Shown here: positions 1 to 9,362 of the stretch, piece by piece | How positions within the stretch are numbered: the stretch's first letter is position 1 | Layout of the letters: each line of letters starts with the position of its first letter | Source of the DNA: Pelotomaculum sp. DTU098 | Lineage (GTDB): Bacteria > Bacillota > Desulfotomaculia > Desulfotomaculales > Pelotomaculaceae | DNA: 64,000 nt | Reading direction: 5' to 3' | NCBI GenBank assembly: GCA_001512635.1 | Contig: LFSA01000027.1 | Span: 1 to 64,000, forward strand | Program-made: the position numbers and the translations under genes | The notes under the pieces: generated by a model | Database searches by the model: none | The model's input: the letters and a program-made list of their open reading frames with translations, nothing else | What the model was told of the DNA's origin: nothing

Positions 1-157
1 CAGGACGGTGATATCTTCTCTTTTTGTCTGTAAAACTCCTACAATAACTTTACACTAACCTTTTTTTTTCAAGTTTTACGGAGGTTATTTCAGCCATCCG
101 GAGAAAATAGTAAAATAAAACTGTACACATATTTGAGCACACAGGAGATGAACATAG

Positions 158-1582
158 TTGAGTGCGATAAATAACCCCCTTCAGCAAGCCCGCAAACCGG
201 CCGGCTGGATGTCCCTGGAAGATGCCCTGAAGCAGAACCGGGAAAAGGTTGTGGAAAACCATAAGTCCTACCTGAATGCAAGCCTGGCCATGATGCTGGG
301 TCTCTTGAATTTTGACAAGCAGTTTGTTAAAGCAGAGGGCATTCATGTCTGGGACAGCCAGGGCAACCGCTATCTCGACTTCCTGGGCGCCTACGGGGCC
401 TTGAACCTGGGGCACAACCACCCGAAAGTCCTGGCGGCCCTGGACCGGGTCAGGGAACTGCCGAACCTGCTCCAGGCCTCCCTGAACACAATTGCCGGAG
501 CGCTGGCCAAAAACCTGGCTCTCGTTACCCCCGGTGAACTGCGACGTTCCTTTTTCTGCAACAGTGGAGCCGAAGCTGTGGAAGGAGCGCTGAAACTGGC
601 CCGGGCCGCCACCGGGCGCACAGGTTTTGTTTACTGCCAGAATTCCTTCCACGGTAAAACTCTGGGAGCCCTATCCGTTACCGGGCGGGAAAAATACCAG
701 AAGACCTTTGCACCCCTGATCCCGGACTGCCGTGCGGTTCCCTACGGCAGCCTGGAGGCCCTGGAAGCAGTACTCAGGGAGAAAACCTGTGCCGCCTTCA
801 TCGTGGAACCAGTTCAGGGCGAGGGTGGAATTATTCTGCCGCCCGAAGGCTACCTTTCCGGCGCCAGGCAGATTTGCTCCCGGCACGGCACGCTGCTGAT
901 CTTTGATGAGATTCAAACCGGTTTTGGACGGACCGGGAAAATGTTTGCCTGCCAGCATGACGGTATTACACCGGACATCCTGTGCCTGGCCAAGTCCCTG
1001 GGCGGCGGGATTATGCCCATTGGGGCTTATATCACCACTGACGAGATCTGGAAAAGGGCTTACGGGAGCATGGATAAAGCACTCCTGCACACCACCACAT
1101 TCGGCGGCAATACCTGGGCGGCGGCAGCAGCCATTGCGGCACTGGATGTAATTTACGAAGAGAACCTGCCGGAGCAGGCGCGGGCAAAGGGTGACTACCT
1201 GCTGGCGGGGCTCAATAAGCTAAAAGAAAAACACCCCCTGTTAAAAGACGTGCGGGGGCGGGGTCTGATGGTGGGGATCGAGTTTAACCAACCCGGCGGT
1301 CTGGCCGCCAAAGCTACCTTCGGCCTTGCTACCAGGCTCTCCGAAGAATACCTGGGAAGCCTGGTGGCCGGCGAACTGCTGAACAAGCACCGGATTATTA
1401 CCGCCTACACCCTGAACAACCCCAATGTAATCCGGCTGGAACCCCCTCTGAATGTCACCCGGGAAGCGGTGGACACCCTCCTGGAAGCCCTGGACAGTAT
1501 CCTTTCCAGCCATAAAGGCTTCATGGGCATGGCCGCTTCCGGGGCCAAAACAGTAATTAAGTCACTGCTTAAAAAACAATAA
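158..1582 (+). CDS. Class III PLP aminotransferase (putrescine/ornithine aminotransferase-like)
   Basis: A 474-residue fold-type I, class III aminotransferase. The motifs are in family order: the glycine-rich FLGAYGALNLGH near residue 70, FHGKTLGALS near 164, EPVQGEGG near 216, DEIQTGFGRTG near 248, and the PLP lysine in LAKSLGGG at about K279. Overall it resembles putrescine and ornithine aminotransferases, which move an omega-amino group to 2-oxoglutarate. The exact amine is inferred, not shown. The start is TTG, with AGGAG at 143-147, ten bases upstream. No co-directional neighbour follows, so it is probably monocistronic. The first 157 bases hold only an AT-rich leader. Confidence 0.88.
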   Translation: MSAINNPLQQARKPAGWMSLEDALKQNREKVVENHKSYLNASLAMMLGLLNFDKQFVKAEGIHVWDSQGNRYLDFLGAYGALNLGHNHPKVLAALDRVRELPNLLQASLNTIAGALAKNLALVTPGELRRSFFCNSGAEAVEGALKLARAATGRTGFVYCQNSFHGKTLGALSVTGREKYQKTFAPLIPDCRAVPYGSLEALEAVLREKTCAAFIVEPVQGEGGIILPPEGYLSGARQICSRHGTLLIFDEIQTGFGRTGKMFACQHDGITPDILCLAKSLGGGIMPIGAYITTDEIWKRAYGSMDKALLHTTTFGGNTWAAAAAIAALDVIYEENLPEQARAKGDYLLAGLNKLKEKHPLLKDVRGRGLMVGIEFNQPGGLAAKATFGLATRLSEEYLGSLVAGELLNKHRIITAYTLNNPNVIRLEPPLNVTREAVDTLLEALDSILSSHKGFMGMAASGAKTVIKSLLKKQ

Positions 1583-1787
1583 TTTTCCGGTTACAGCAAA
1601 CCCCCGGACAGCGCCGGCAGCACCAGTTATACCCACGGATTGCTCCCTGACTGGTAAGGAAGACACTCCAGTCTACCCTGCGTGCTTACCTGCCGGGAAA
1701 TGTAATCTGTAATATACCTGGCCGCTGGGGTCTGTCTACCCTTGGGGCTCGCAGCATAAGCGCAAGATGACCCCCCCTCGCCAGCAG

Positions 1788-2115
1788 TAATAAGTTGACA
1801 AGTTGGTGCCAGGCACCATGATATGATAAGTTGGTGTCAGGTACCCGGGGAATTCTTGCTGCAAGTCATCCTTCTGCTGGTGCCGCCTCAGAGAACCGTG
1901 GGCTAGGATATCAGGCTACCATACCATAAGTTGATAAGTTGGTGTCAGGCACCATAAGCTACGCCAGCCGCAATAAGTTGATAAGTTGGTGTCAGACACC
2001 ATGATAAATCCTGGGTGCTCGCAGCACCAGCGTACACGAACCCCCTTCGCCAACCGTAATAAGTTGATAAGTTGGTGTCAGGCACAATAAAGATATCAGG
2101 CACCATAAAGATATC
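1788..2115. repeat. Cluster of REP-like palindromes, core GGTGTCAGGCACC
   Basis: Five near-complete copies of a 13-base palindrome: 1805-1817 (GGTGCCAGGCACC), 1833-1845, 1941-1953, 1988-2000 and 2074-2086 (last base changed), plus a partial copy at 2096-2104. Four are preceded by AATAAGTTGATAAGTT or a close variant. Spacing is irregular (28, 108, 47 and 86 bases), unlike CRISPR. This type of element resembles the palindromes mobilised by REP-associated tyrosine transposases (RAYT), but no such transposase is in this window, so that link is inference. Confidence 0.75.
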
Positions 2116-2167
2116 GTACCCCCGGATTGCTCCGGGCTGGTGAGGGTATGAGCCCCCCAGTTTACCT

Positions 2168-2218
2168 GTCAAAAACAGGCCGGCAGGTCGCTCCGTGTTC
2201 CGGACCGCCTGCCGGCTT
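2168..2218 (-). terminator. Intrinsic terminator after the MTA/SAH deaminase gene
   Basis: A perfect nine-base stem (GCCGGCAGG at 2179-2187 with CCTGCCGGC at 2208-2216) is followed on the minus strand by a U tract (A5 at 2171-2175). It lies about 30 bases past the stop of the minus-strand gene and closes the SAM-recycling unit. Confidence 0.75.
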
Positions 2219-2246
2219 TATGCTCATTCTTGAACCTGTTCTGCCG

Positions 2247-3548
2247 TTAAATTTTACCTACCAGGCGGAAGGCATGTTCCTGGGCTTTGCGCATGACCTC
2301 TTCCTCATCCATAGTCAGTACCCTTCTGCCTTCCATAACCACTTTCCCGTTAATGATTACCGTGTCTACATCAGCGGAATGGGCTGCATAAACCATATGC
2401 GCAAAAATGTCGTGCCGGGGACAGAGATGCGGGCGGCGAAAGTCAACAAGGATCAGGTCGGCCTTCATCCCGGGCTTTAAAAGCCCCACATCGGGCAGGC
2501 CCAAAACCTCTGCCCCGGACCGGGTGGCCATTCTCAGCGCCTTAAAGGCAGGCAGGGCCACCGGGTCTTCGTTTGCCACCTTCTGGAGCAGGGAAGCGCT
2601 GCGCATCTCCTCCAGCATATCAAGATTATTGTTGCTGGCTGCTCCGTCGGTGCCCAGGCCCACCTTCACCCCGGCAGCAAGCATGCGGGTCACTGGAGCA
2701 ATCCCGCTGGCCAGTTTCATGTTGCTTTCCGGACAGTGTGCAACCCCGACCTTCTTAGCTGCCATGATTTCAATTTCTTCCTGGTCCAGGTGCACGCAGT
2801 GGGCGGCAAGCACCGGCAGCTCAAAAAGACCGATGTTGTCGAGGTGCCGGACAGGGGTTGTGCCGTAGCTTTCTTTGATCTGCCGGATCTCATCCCTGGT
2901 TTCGGCTACATGGATATGGAGCCCGACCCCGTACTGTCTGGCCAGGCCGATGACCTCTTCCAGGTATTCCGGAGGGCAGGTGTAGGGTGCGTGGGGACCG
3001 AGCATGGTTTTAATCCTGCCACAGGCTCGCCCGTTCCATTCCCGGACAAAATTAACACTCTCTTCAATGGCTATCCGGGCGTTGGGCCCAAGGCCGATCA
3101 TGCCCCGGGAGAGGCAGGCCCTCATACCGCTTTGCTCCACAGCCAGGGCAACCTGGCCCATTTCAAAATACATATCGGCAAAAGTGGTTGTGCCTGATTT
3201 GATCATTTCCAGACAACACAGGCTGGTGCCCCAGTAAAAATCTTCCCTTTGCAGTTTTTCCTCCAGGGGCCAGATTTTTTCTGTAAGCCACTTCATCAGA
3301 GGCATATCGTCGGCATAGCCGCGCAAAAGGGTCATGGCCGCGTGGGTGTGGCAGTTAACGAAACCGGGCAGGGCCACCATCCCCCAGGCATCTATAACGC
3401 GGTCCGCCTGAAAGTTTTCCGGTACACAACCCTGCTGGCCCGCCGCAACGATGGTATCCCCGGCAAGGGCAATTTCACCCTCCGGGTAAATCCCGTCCTG
3501 GTCCTCCATGGTGAGCACGGTAGCTCCCCGGATCAATAAATTAGCCAT
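2247..3548 (-). CDS. mtaD: 5'-methylthioadenosine/S-adenosylhomocysteine deaminase
   Basis: A 433-residue amidohydrolase-superfamily enzyme that deaminates the adenine of MTA, SAH or related adenosyl compounds. Metal and catalytic residues are visible: H67 and H69 in NCHTH, H186 in GPHAPYT, H213 and E216 in HIHVAE, H250 in AAHCVHLD, and D301 in GTDGAASNN. The ATG start has AGAGGAG nine bases upstream. It is the last gene after mtnP, mtnA and ahcY and lies next to the SAH-hydrolase homologue. Together they could degrade SAH through an inosyl intermediate. Substrate preference cannot be told from sequence alone; TRZ/ATZ-type hydrolases are the alternative family members. Confidence 0.88.
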   Translation of the reverse strand: MANLLIRGATVLTMEDQDGIYPEGEIALAGDTIVAAGQQGCVPENFQADRVIDAWGMVALPGFVNCHTHAAMTLLRGYADDMPLMKWLTEKIWPLEEKLQREDFYWGTSLCCLEMIKSGTTTFADMYFEMGQVALAVEQSGMRACLSRGMIGLGPNARIAIEESVNFVREWNGRACGRIKTMLGPHAPYTCPPEYLEEVIGLARQYGVGLHIHVAETRDEIRQIKESYGTTPVRHLDNIGLFELPVLAAHCVHLDQEEIEIMAAKKVGVAHCPESNMKLASGIAPVTRMLAAGVKVGLGTDGAASNNNLDMLEEMRSASLLQKVANEDPVALPAFKALRMATRSGAEVLGLPDVGLLKPGMKADLILVDFRRPHLCPRHDIFAHMVYAAHSADVDTVIINGKVVMEGRRVLTMDEEEVMRKAQEHAFRLVGKI

Positions 3549-3552
3549 CTAT

Positions 3553-3608
3553 CTTATCTCCTCTCAAAAATTTTACACCCGCTTATCTCCTCTCAAAGAT
3601 TTTACTCC
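3553..3608. repeat. Tandem 27-base repeat duplicating the ribosome binding site
   Basis: Two copies, 3553-3579 and 3582-3608, differ at two positions. On the minus strand each carries TTGAGAGGAGATAAG, so the SD site for mtaD is present twice between the ahcY stop and the mtaD ATG. Only the nearer copy is correctly spaced for the start. Confidence 0.8.
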
Positions 3609-4852
3609 TGCCACGTGTTCAAATAAGCCTCCTGCTCCTCGGTCAGGCTGTCAATGGTTATACCGAGGGATTTTAGCTTCAGCCAGGCAACCCGGCGGTC
3701 GATTTCTTCCGGAACCCGGTACAGCCGCTTGTCCAGTTTCCCCGCATTCTCCAGGACATACCTGGCCGAAAGGGCCTGGATGGCAAAGGACATATCCATA
3801 ATTTCCGTGGGGTGGCCGTCCCCGGCAGCCAGGTTGACCAGGCGTCCGCCGCCCAGGAGGTAAATATTCCGGCCGCCGGCCAGGGTAAACTGTTCGATAT
3901 TTTGGCGCGCTGTCCGGCACTCCAGGGCCAGTTCCCCGAGGTCGTGCAGGTTGATCTCCACGTCAAAGTGGCCGGCATTGGCCAGGATAGCGCCATTCTT
4001 CATTCTCTCAAAATGGCACCGGCGCAAAACGTCCCGGCAGCCTGTGACGGTAATAAAAATGTCGCCGAGGGCAGCAGCCTGTTCGCTGTTCATCACCTGG
4101 TAGCCGTCCATACAGGCCTCGATGGCTTTGACGGGATCGATTTCGCAAACGATGACCCTGGCCCCAAGGCCCTTGGCCCGCATGGCCACGCCCTTGCCGC
4201 ACCAGCCGTAACCCAGAACAACCACGGTTTTGCCGGCCACCACCAGGTTGGTGGTGCGCATGATCCCGGACCAGACCGATTCCCCGGTACCGTACCGGTT
4301 GTCAAAGAGGTATTTGCAAAAGGCATCGTTCACCGCCAGCATAGGAAAAAGCAGCTTTTTCTCCCGCTCCAGGGCCTTCAGCCGCCGCACTCCGGTGGTG
4401 GTCTCTTCACAACCGCCGGCCACGTTTGCCGCCTGCTCCCTCCTGACCGTATGCAGGAGTTCCACCAGGTCCCCGCCGTCGTCGATAACCACCCGGGGCC
4501 CGGTATCCAAGACATGGAGAAGGTGGTCCCGGTACTCCTGTTCCGTGGGGTTGTACCAGGCGTAGACGTTGATGCCGGAGGCAGCCAGGGCCGCCGCCAC
4601 GTCGTCCTGGGTGGAGAGGGGGTTGGAGCCGGTGACGGCAACCTGAGCCCCGCCCGCCCGGATAACCTCGGCCAGATAGGCCGTTTTGGCCTCCAGGTGG
4701 ATGGACAGGGCCACCCGGACGCCAGCAAAGGGCTGGTCCCGTTCAAATTCTTCCCGGATGGCATTGAGCACCGGCATGTGTTCTTTGACCCAGTCAATTT
4801 TCAGCCTGCCCGCGGGGGCCAGGCTGAGATCCCTTACAATGTAGTCTTTCAA
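3602..4852 (-). CDS. ahcY: Adenosylhomocysteinase family (S-adenosyl/S-inosylhomocysteine hydrolase)
   Basis: A 416-residue cytosolic NAD-dependent hydrolase splitting the thioether of SAH (or its inosyl analogue) to homocysteine and a nucleoside. Visible residues: H52, D125 in DDGGD, E150 in CEETTTG, K180 and D184 in the NDAFCKYLFDN segment, and the NAD site LGYGWCGKG at about 213-221. Its length and the FDNRYGTGES segment are of the shorter, archaeal-like type. It starts at TTG ten bases after GGGAGG, and that SD site lies in the last codons of mtnA. Being next to an SAH/MTA deaminase makes an S-inosylhomocysteine substrate possible. Confidence 0.9.
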   Translation of the reverse strand: MKDYIVRDLSLAPAGRLKIDWVKEHMPVLNAIREEFERDQPFAGVRVALSIHLEAKTAYLAEVIRAGGAQVAVTGSNPLSTQDDVAAALAASGINVYAWYNPTEQEYRDHLLHVLDTGPRVVIDDGGDLVELLHTVRREQAANVAGGCEETTTGVRRLKALEREKKLLFPMLAVNDAFCKYLFDNRYGTGESVWSGIMRTTNLVVAGKTVVVLGYGWCGKGVAMRAKGLGARVIVCEIDPVKAIEACMDGYQVMNSEQAAALGDIFITVTGCRDVLRRCHFERMKNGAILANAGHFDVEINLHDLGELALECRTARQNIEQFTLAGGRNIYLLGGGRLVNLAAGDGHPTEIMDMSFAIQALSARYVLENAGKLDKRLYRVPEEIDRRVAWLKLKSLGITIDSLTEEQEAYLNTWQE

Positions 4853-4857
4853 GAAAT

Positions 4858-5922
<1,065 letters not shown>

Positions 5923-5970
5923 AAAAAACACCTCCCCGGAACAACAGTTTTTTTAAAGCTCTTATAAAAG

Positions 5971-6768
5971 TTATTCCGGAGATGTCTGGTCCAGAGCCCG
6001 TTGACACCGGCAGGTGCGATCCGCATCGATCAAGGCCACCGCCTGCATAATCAGCTTGCGGATGTTCTCACCATTTTGCAGCATCATGTCCACCACTTCC
6101 TGGTGGGTAAGCCTGGTGGGCGAAATACCCGCTGCGTAGTTTGTAACCATGGCAATGGTGGCGTAGCACATCTCGGCTTCCCGGGCCAGCGTGACCTCCG
6201 GCACACTGGTCATGCCCACAAGATCGCCGCCCAGCATGCGGTACATTTTAATTTCAGCAGGCGTTTCAAAACGCGGCCCCTCAGTGCAGACATATGTTCC
6301 AGCGGGATGTGCAGTGAAGCCCAGGCTTTTTGCGGCCTGCAGGAGAATCTTCCGCAGCCCCGGGCAGTAAGGCTCAGTCATGTCCAGGTGGAGTACACCG
6401 CTGGCACCGCCCTCAAAGAATGTCTGCGGGCGGGCTTTGGTGAAATCCAGAAATTGATCAACAAAAATAAACTGACCTGGCTGCATGTCCGGGTTTAAAG
6501 AACCTACGGCTGCCGTGGCAATTACATTCTTAACCCCAAGCTTCTTTAATGCCGCAATATTGGCACGGTAGTTGACCAGGTGCGGCGGAACGGAATGATC
6601 TTCCCGGTGACGGTTCATAAAGGCCAGGGCTTTTCCCCGGTAGTTGCCGACACAGAGTTGAACATCACCATAGGGTGTGCTTACTGTTTCATCACGGACA
6701 TTTGTCATGATATCAGGTTCATAGACCCCGGTTCCAGCGATTACGGCAATTCTAACATCCAAAGCCAT
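5971..6768 (-). CDS. mtnP: S-methyl-5'-thioadenosine phosphorylase
   Basis: A 265-residue PNP/MTAP-family phosphorylase that cleaves MTA to adenine and methylthioribose-1-phosphate, the substrate of the next gene product. The phosphate loop AVIAGTGVYEP is at the N-terminus, then MNRHRED, CTEGPRFETPAE, and GMTSVPEVTLAREAEM. The reading frame is open upstream to 6840, but the family N-terminus begins at MALDVRIAVIAG, where AAGGGG precedes the ATG by eight bases, so I start at 6768. The longer Lys-rich extension is unlike the family. Purine preference (MTA or another nucleoside) is not settled by sequence. Confidence 0.88.
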   Translation of the reverse strand: MALDVRIAVIAGTGVYEPDIMTNVRDETVSTPYGDVQLCVGNYRGKALAFMNRHREDHSVPPHLVNYRANIAALKKLGVKNVIATAAVGSLNPDMQPGQFIFVDQFLDFTKARPQTFFEGGASGVLHLDMTEPYCPGLRKILLQAAKSLGFTAHPAGTYVCTEGPRFETPAEIKMYRMLGGDLVGMTSVPEVTLAREAEMCYATIAMVTNYAAGISPTRLTHQEVVDMMLQNGENIRKLIMQAVALIDADRTCRCQRALDQTSPE

Positions 6769-6869
6769 TGGTTCATCCCCTTGTTTCTTTTTTTTGCTTA
6801 TTTTGGATCCTTCCATGTATTCGCTTCTCCCAACATTCATTCCTCTTAGAAAAAACCTAGAATTACCTA

Positions 6870-7139
6870 TTATTCTGGAGAATTATTCAGGAGAAACTCG
6901 CCATTCAGCTTCTTAAAGGAAACATTGATATCGTAATGACAGCAGGGGCAGGCAAAAAGGTGAACGCAAGTAGCGTGGTCATAACACCGGTAACCGTCCT
7001 CATAGATATTCTGTTCCAGGTAGGCACTATAATTATCGTAATAATCCTGGAGCAAACCCGTGTCAACCATCGTCCTGCCGCATCGGGGACAAATTCTTTG
7101 AACTGAGGCCAGCCCGTTGCAAAGCGGACAGACAGGCAA
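6870..7139 (-). CDS. Small Cys-rich zinc-ribbon protein, function unknown
   Basis: I do not recognise this 89-residue protein. It has CPLC (4-7) and CPRC (17-20), a typical zinc ribbon, then a tyrosine-rich linker and a second cluster with C52, C58, C64, C66 and C67 plus three histidines. Two metal sites are likely. The TTG at 7139 lies eight bases after GGAGG; a GTG nine bases upstream overlaps the SD site and is less likely. It stands just upstream of mtnP in the same direction and might be first in that unit. No membrane segment or signal peptide is seen. Confidence 0.7.
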   Translation of the reverse strand: MPVCPLCNGLASVQRICPRCGRTMVDTGLLQDYYDNYSAYLEQNIYEDGYRCYDHATCVHLFACPCCHYDINVSFKKLNGEFLLNNSPE

Positions 7140-7559
7140 AGCCCGCACCTCCCCTCGCTTATTGTTGCCTGTTAAAATTTAAACCTTAAAGGTTTTTTAT
7201 AGTTTTTCCCGTAGAAGGTTACTTAACCCTTAAGCAACGTATAGTCATAACTTTAATCTCTGGCCAGTGAAAAAAGCGGATCCGGGCATCTCATCATCTC
7301 CCGCCACCACCTATCCTGCGCAGGCTGCGGGCTCCTCCCCCACCTCGCAGGGTCAGCAGGGAAGAGAAAAAAACTCCTGGTCCGCAAACCGTGGTATTTT
7401 CAGATGGCCCTGGCTACACCGAACCGGCCCCCCTTCTCTGAGCGGCCAGGCTCAACCTGTTACTTCTTATCCCCTGTAAACCAGTTGAAGAAAAAATGCC
7501 CTTAGAGGGCGGGGGTTTTTCTGTACCTATTAATTTTCTCTGGGAGGTTGGGAAAAATA
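7140..7559. other. Intergenic stretch, no supported gene
   Basis: About 420 bases between diverging genes. I see no credible ORF. A short hairpin (GCCCT/AGGGC near 7494-7506) followed by G5T5 lies about 45 bases before the next gene and could be a weak terminator or leader structure. An AT-rich part around 7170-7250 is a plausible place for both promoters, but I find no consensus pair. Confidence 0.5.
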
Positions 7560-7802
7560 ATGACAAATAACCAGGAGAGTGGTTTTGTGTCCTACAAACT
7601 CAAACTGTCCCAGGGAGACCTGCTCAGCTACGCTCTTAAGGAGGCCCTGCTGCGGGAGGATCAGCGCCTGGCGCGCTACCTCCACCTTGCCAATAACCTC
7701 CGGGACAGGCGGCTCAAGCAACTTTTCGGAGAATTTGCCGCTACCTCAGCTGAGCGTTTGAAACAGCTGAATAACCTGATGAAACAATTCAACATCAAAT
7801 GA
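7560..7802 (+). CDS. Small two-helix protein, ferritin-like half-domain without full metal ligands
   Basis: An 80-residue, highly helical protein. Its two predicted helices (about 20-46 and 49-77) and the spacing of Glu (E28, E33, E58, E65) look like half of a ferritin/rubrerythrin four-helix bundle. It lacks the usual ExxH. An in-frame TTG at 7548 abuts the GGGAGG site, so the ATG at 7560 is the better start. It lies 46 bases before a second protein of the same size and shape, in the same direction. A helical adaptor or spore-coat-like protein is equally possible. Confidence 0.65.
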   Translation: MTNNQESGFVSYKLKLSQGDLLSYALKEALLREDQRLARYLHLANNLRDRRLKQLFGEFAATSAERLKQLNNLMKQFNIK

Positions 7803-7848
7803 ACCAGAGAAACATAGGAAACCCGGGAAAACAAATGGAGGTCAGTTT

Positions 7849-8073
7849 ATGGACGCCCTGAATTATCTTTACCTTGCCCTCGAGGACAAAATTGCCAGCC
7901 AGAGCTTTTATAACCGCCTTTCGGTTAGAATAACCAACCCGGTGGCCAGGGAATTTTTTACCCGCCTGAGAGATGAGGAAATGGACCATATCATAGCACT
8001 TCAAAGGGAAATCACCGCTATAGAAGCCAAACCCTTTCCAATCAACGTCATTTCCTCCAAATTGAAAGTATGA
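7849..8073 (+). CDS. Half-ferritin/rubrerythrin-like small protein
   Basis: A 74-residue helical hairpin. Helix A has ALEDKIASQSFYNRL with E12, and helix B has LRDEEMDHI with E44xxH47, the pattern of one half of a di-iron ferritin-like site. A full site would need two chains, as in encapsulated-ferritin-type half proteins, or pairing with the product of the preceding gene. GGAGG at about 7836 precedes the ATG. It faces the end of a minus-strand oxidoreductase gene 17 bases away. Iron binding is inferred. Confidence 0.7.
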   Translation: MDALNYLYLALEDKIASQSFYNRLSVRITNPVAREFFTRLRDEEMDHIIALQREITAIEAKPFPINVISSKLKV

Positions 8074-8090
8074 TCCGCAGCTTCCCTTCT

Positions 8091-9209
8091 TCAGATCTCC
8101 CTTTTCCACTTCTCCCGGCCTGTTACAGTTTTCCCGGGCCACAGGGTTTTGACCCGCTCAACGAAATCCAGAACAACTGCCGAAGTTTTTATAAAATCCA
8201 GATTGGTGTTATAAACAAGCTGCTTGATCCCGGGGGTAGTTAATAAAGCCACCAGGTGATCAAAGTCTTTATTGGTCATACGGTTAAGGAGCCTTCTTAA
8301 TGTAATAGAATACTTGCTGTTGGCAACCAGTTGCCCAAGACAGCTCTCATAGTCCCACCCCCTGGCGATGGAGCGGGCGGCCAAAACACCACTGACGATT
8401 CCGCTGTAAAGGGCGAATCCCAAAAAGGATTCCAGAAATCCGCCTGAATTGCCCACAAAAAGAATATTCCCCACCTGGTGCGGGTAAACAAAACCGGAAT
8501 TATGCTCCAAATCCCAGAGGGAAACGACCTTGTAATCAAACCCTTCGACTTCCCAGAATTTTTTCCAGTAATACCCGATTTCTTCTCTGTTGGCGTTGGA
8601 AGCGACCAAAACCAGAGAGGCGCTTTTCCTGTTGAAGGGTGTCAGATAGGCATAGCTGTTCCCGGCGTATTCCGTATTAAGCCACATCATCATCGCATTG
8701 GGATCAAAGGAACCAAGCACCGTCGAGCCCATGACCCAGTTTAAGCTGACATCTTCCCAGCAGCCCAGTATTGATGTGATCTCACTGCCCCCGGTGGCGA
8801 CAACCACATAATCATACTCCCGGGCCAGCTTTTCATAATCACCCCGGGTATTATAGTATACGGGGGATTTTACCTGTTTCAGCAACTGGCTTGTAACAGC
8901 ATTCTCAGACTGGCCTCTAAGCAAAAGGTAGCCCAGATTTCCATAAACGCTGCCTGTAACTTTAGGCGTGTGCATGGTTATTTTTTTTAAAACACTGGCC
9001 GGCCTTAATGAAATATGGTAGTTTTCCCTAAGATCCTTAAGCTGGTCTTTGACAGGCCTGTGCAGGATCTGCAGGACTACGGCCACATGATTAAAGGGAT
9101 CCCCTACCCGGCGCTGCTGTTCAAAAATATCCGGCATAATACCATGCCGTTCCAATTCATGAGCGCAAGCCAGGCCGGAAATCCCCGCTCCGATAATGGC
9201 GACTCGCAA
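8091..9209 (-). CDS. FAD-dependent oxidoreductase (geranylgeranyl-reductase-like), copy 1
   Basis: A 372-residue flavoprotein with an N-terminal Rossmann motif GAGISG (7-12), the ribose-binding Glu after PDIF, and YDYVVVATG in the middle. The usual C-terminal GD motif reads VGNSGG, with Asn in place of Asp. It is a paralogue of the protein at 10064-11158: shared blocks include ISGLACA/PSGLACA, GNLG, RGQSE, LTPFNR/LSPFNR and PGIKQ..YNTNL. TTG at 9209 sits eight bases after AAAGGAG; the longer frame to 9227 includes the SD site. It probably follows the two membrane proteins upstream on the minus strand. The substrate is unknown; a hydrophobic or lipid-like one is suggested by the family. Confidence 0.75.
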   Translation of the reverse strand: MRVAIIGAGISGLACAHELERHGIMPDIFEQQRRVGDPFNHVAVVLQILHRPVKDQLKDLRENYHISLRPASVLKKITMHTPKVTGSVYGNLGYLLLRGQSENAVTSQLLKQVKSPVYYNTRGDYEKLAREYDYVVVATGGSEITSILGCWEDVSLNWVMGSTVLGSFDPNAMMMWLNTEYAGNSYAYLTPFNRKSASLVLVASNANREEIGYYWKKFWEVEGFDYKVVSLWDLEHNSGFVYPHQVGNILFVGNSGGFLESFLGFALYSGIVSGVLAARSIARGWDYESCLGQLVANSKYSITLRRLLNRMTNKDFDHLVALLTTPGIKQLVYNTNLDFIKTSAVVLDFVERVKTLWPGKTVTGREKWKREI

Positions 9210-9362
9210 GGTCTTTACTCCTTTCAAACCCTATGTGAAATCCTCAAAACAGGCCCCGACAATTAAGAAGCACAGGAGAATCTCCAGAGAGCTGCCTTGA
9301 TTAGTCAGGCAGGATGAACCTGCCGCAGTTTTCCGGTAGTAAATCCAAATGGCGGGAATGAC

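Larger units (their letters stand above)
1583..2246. other. Gene-free stretch holding the palindromic repeat cluster
   Basis: No coding frame with an SD site is visible over about 660 bases between two tail-to-tail genes. The content is a cluster of degenerate repeats (separate entry) and, at the right end, the terminator of the deaminase gene. Two longer blocks, 1747-1817 and 2017-2086, repeat the same order: CTCGCAGCA, then a C-rich run with CTCGCCA or TTCGCCA, then GTAATAAGTTGA and the palindrome. This suggests block duplication. Confidence 0.75.

Noticed and set aside
1788-2115. CRISPR array
   Set aside because: Spacing between repeats is irregular, copies are degenerate and no cas gene is present.
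1945-2172. A 75-residue open frame in the repeat cluster
   Set aside because: Its sequence is only the translated palindromic repeats, with no SD site.
7170-7195. AACC-TTAAA-GGTT followed by T6 on the plus strand
   Set aside because: Only four base pairs and no plus-strand gene upstream.
7267-7479. A 70-residue open frame between diverging genes
   Set aside because: No SD site, low-complexity Ser/Pro/Gln composition and no similarity to a known fold.
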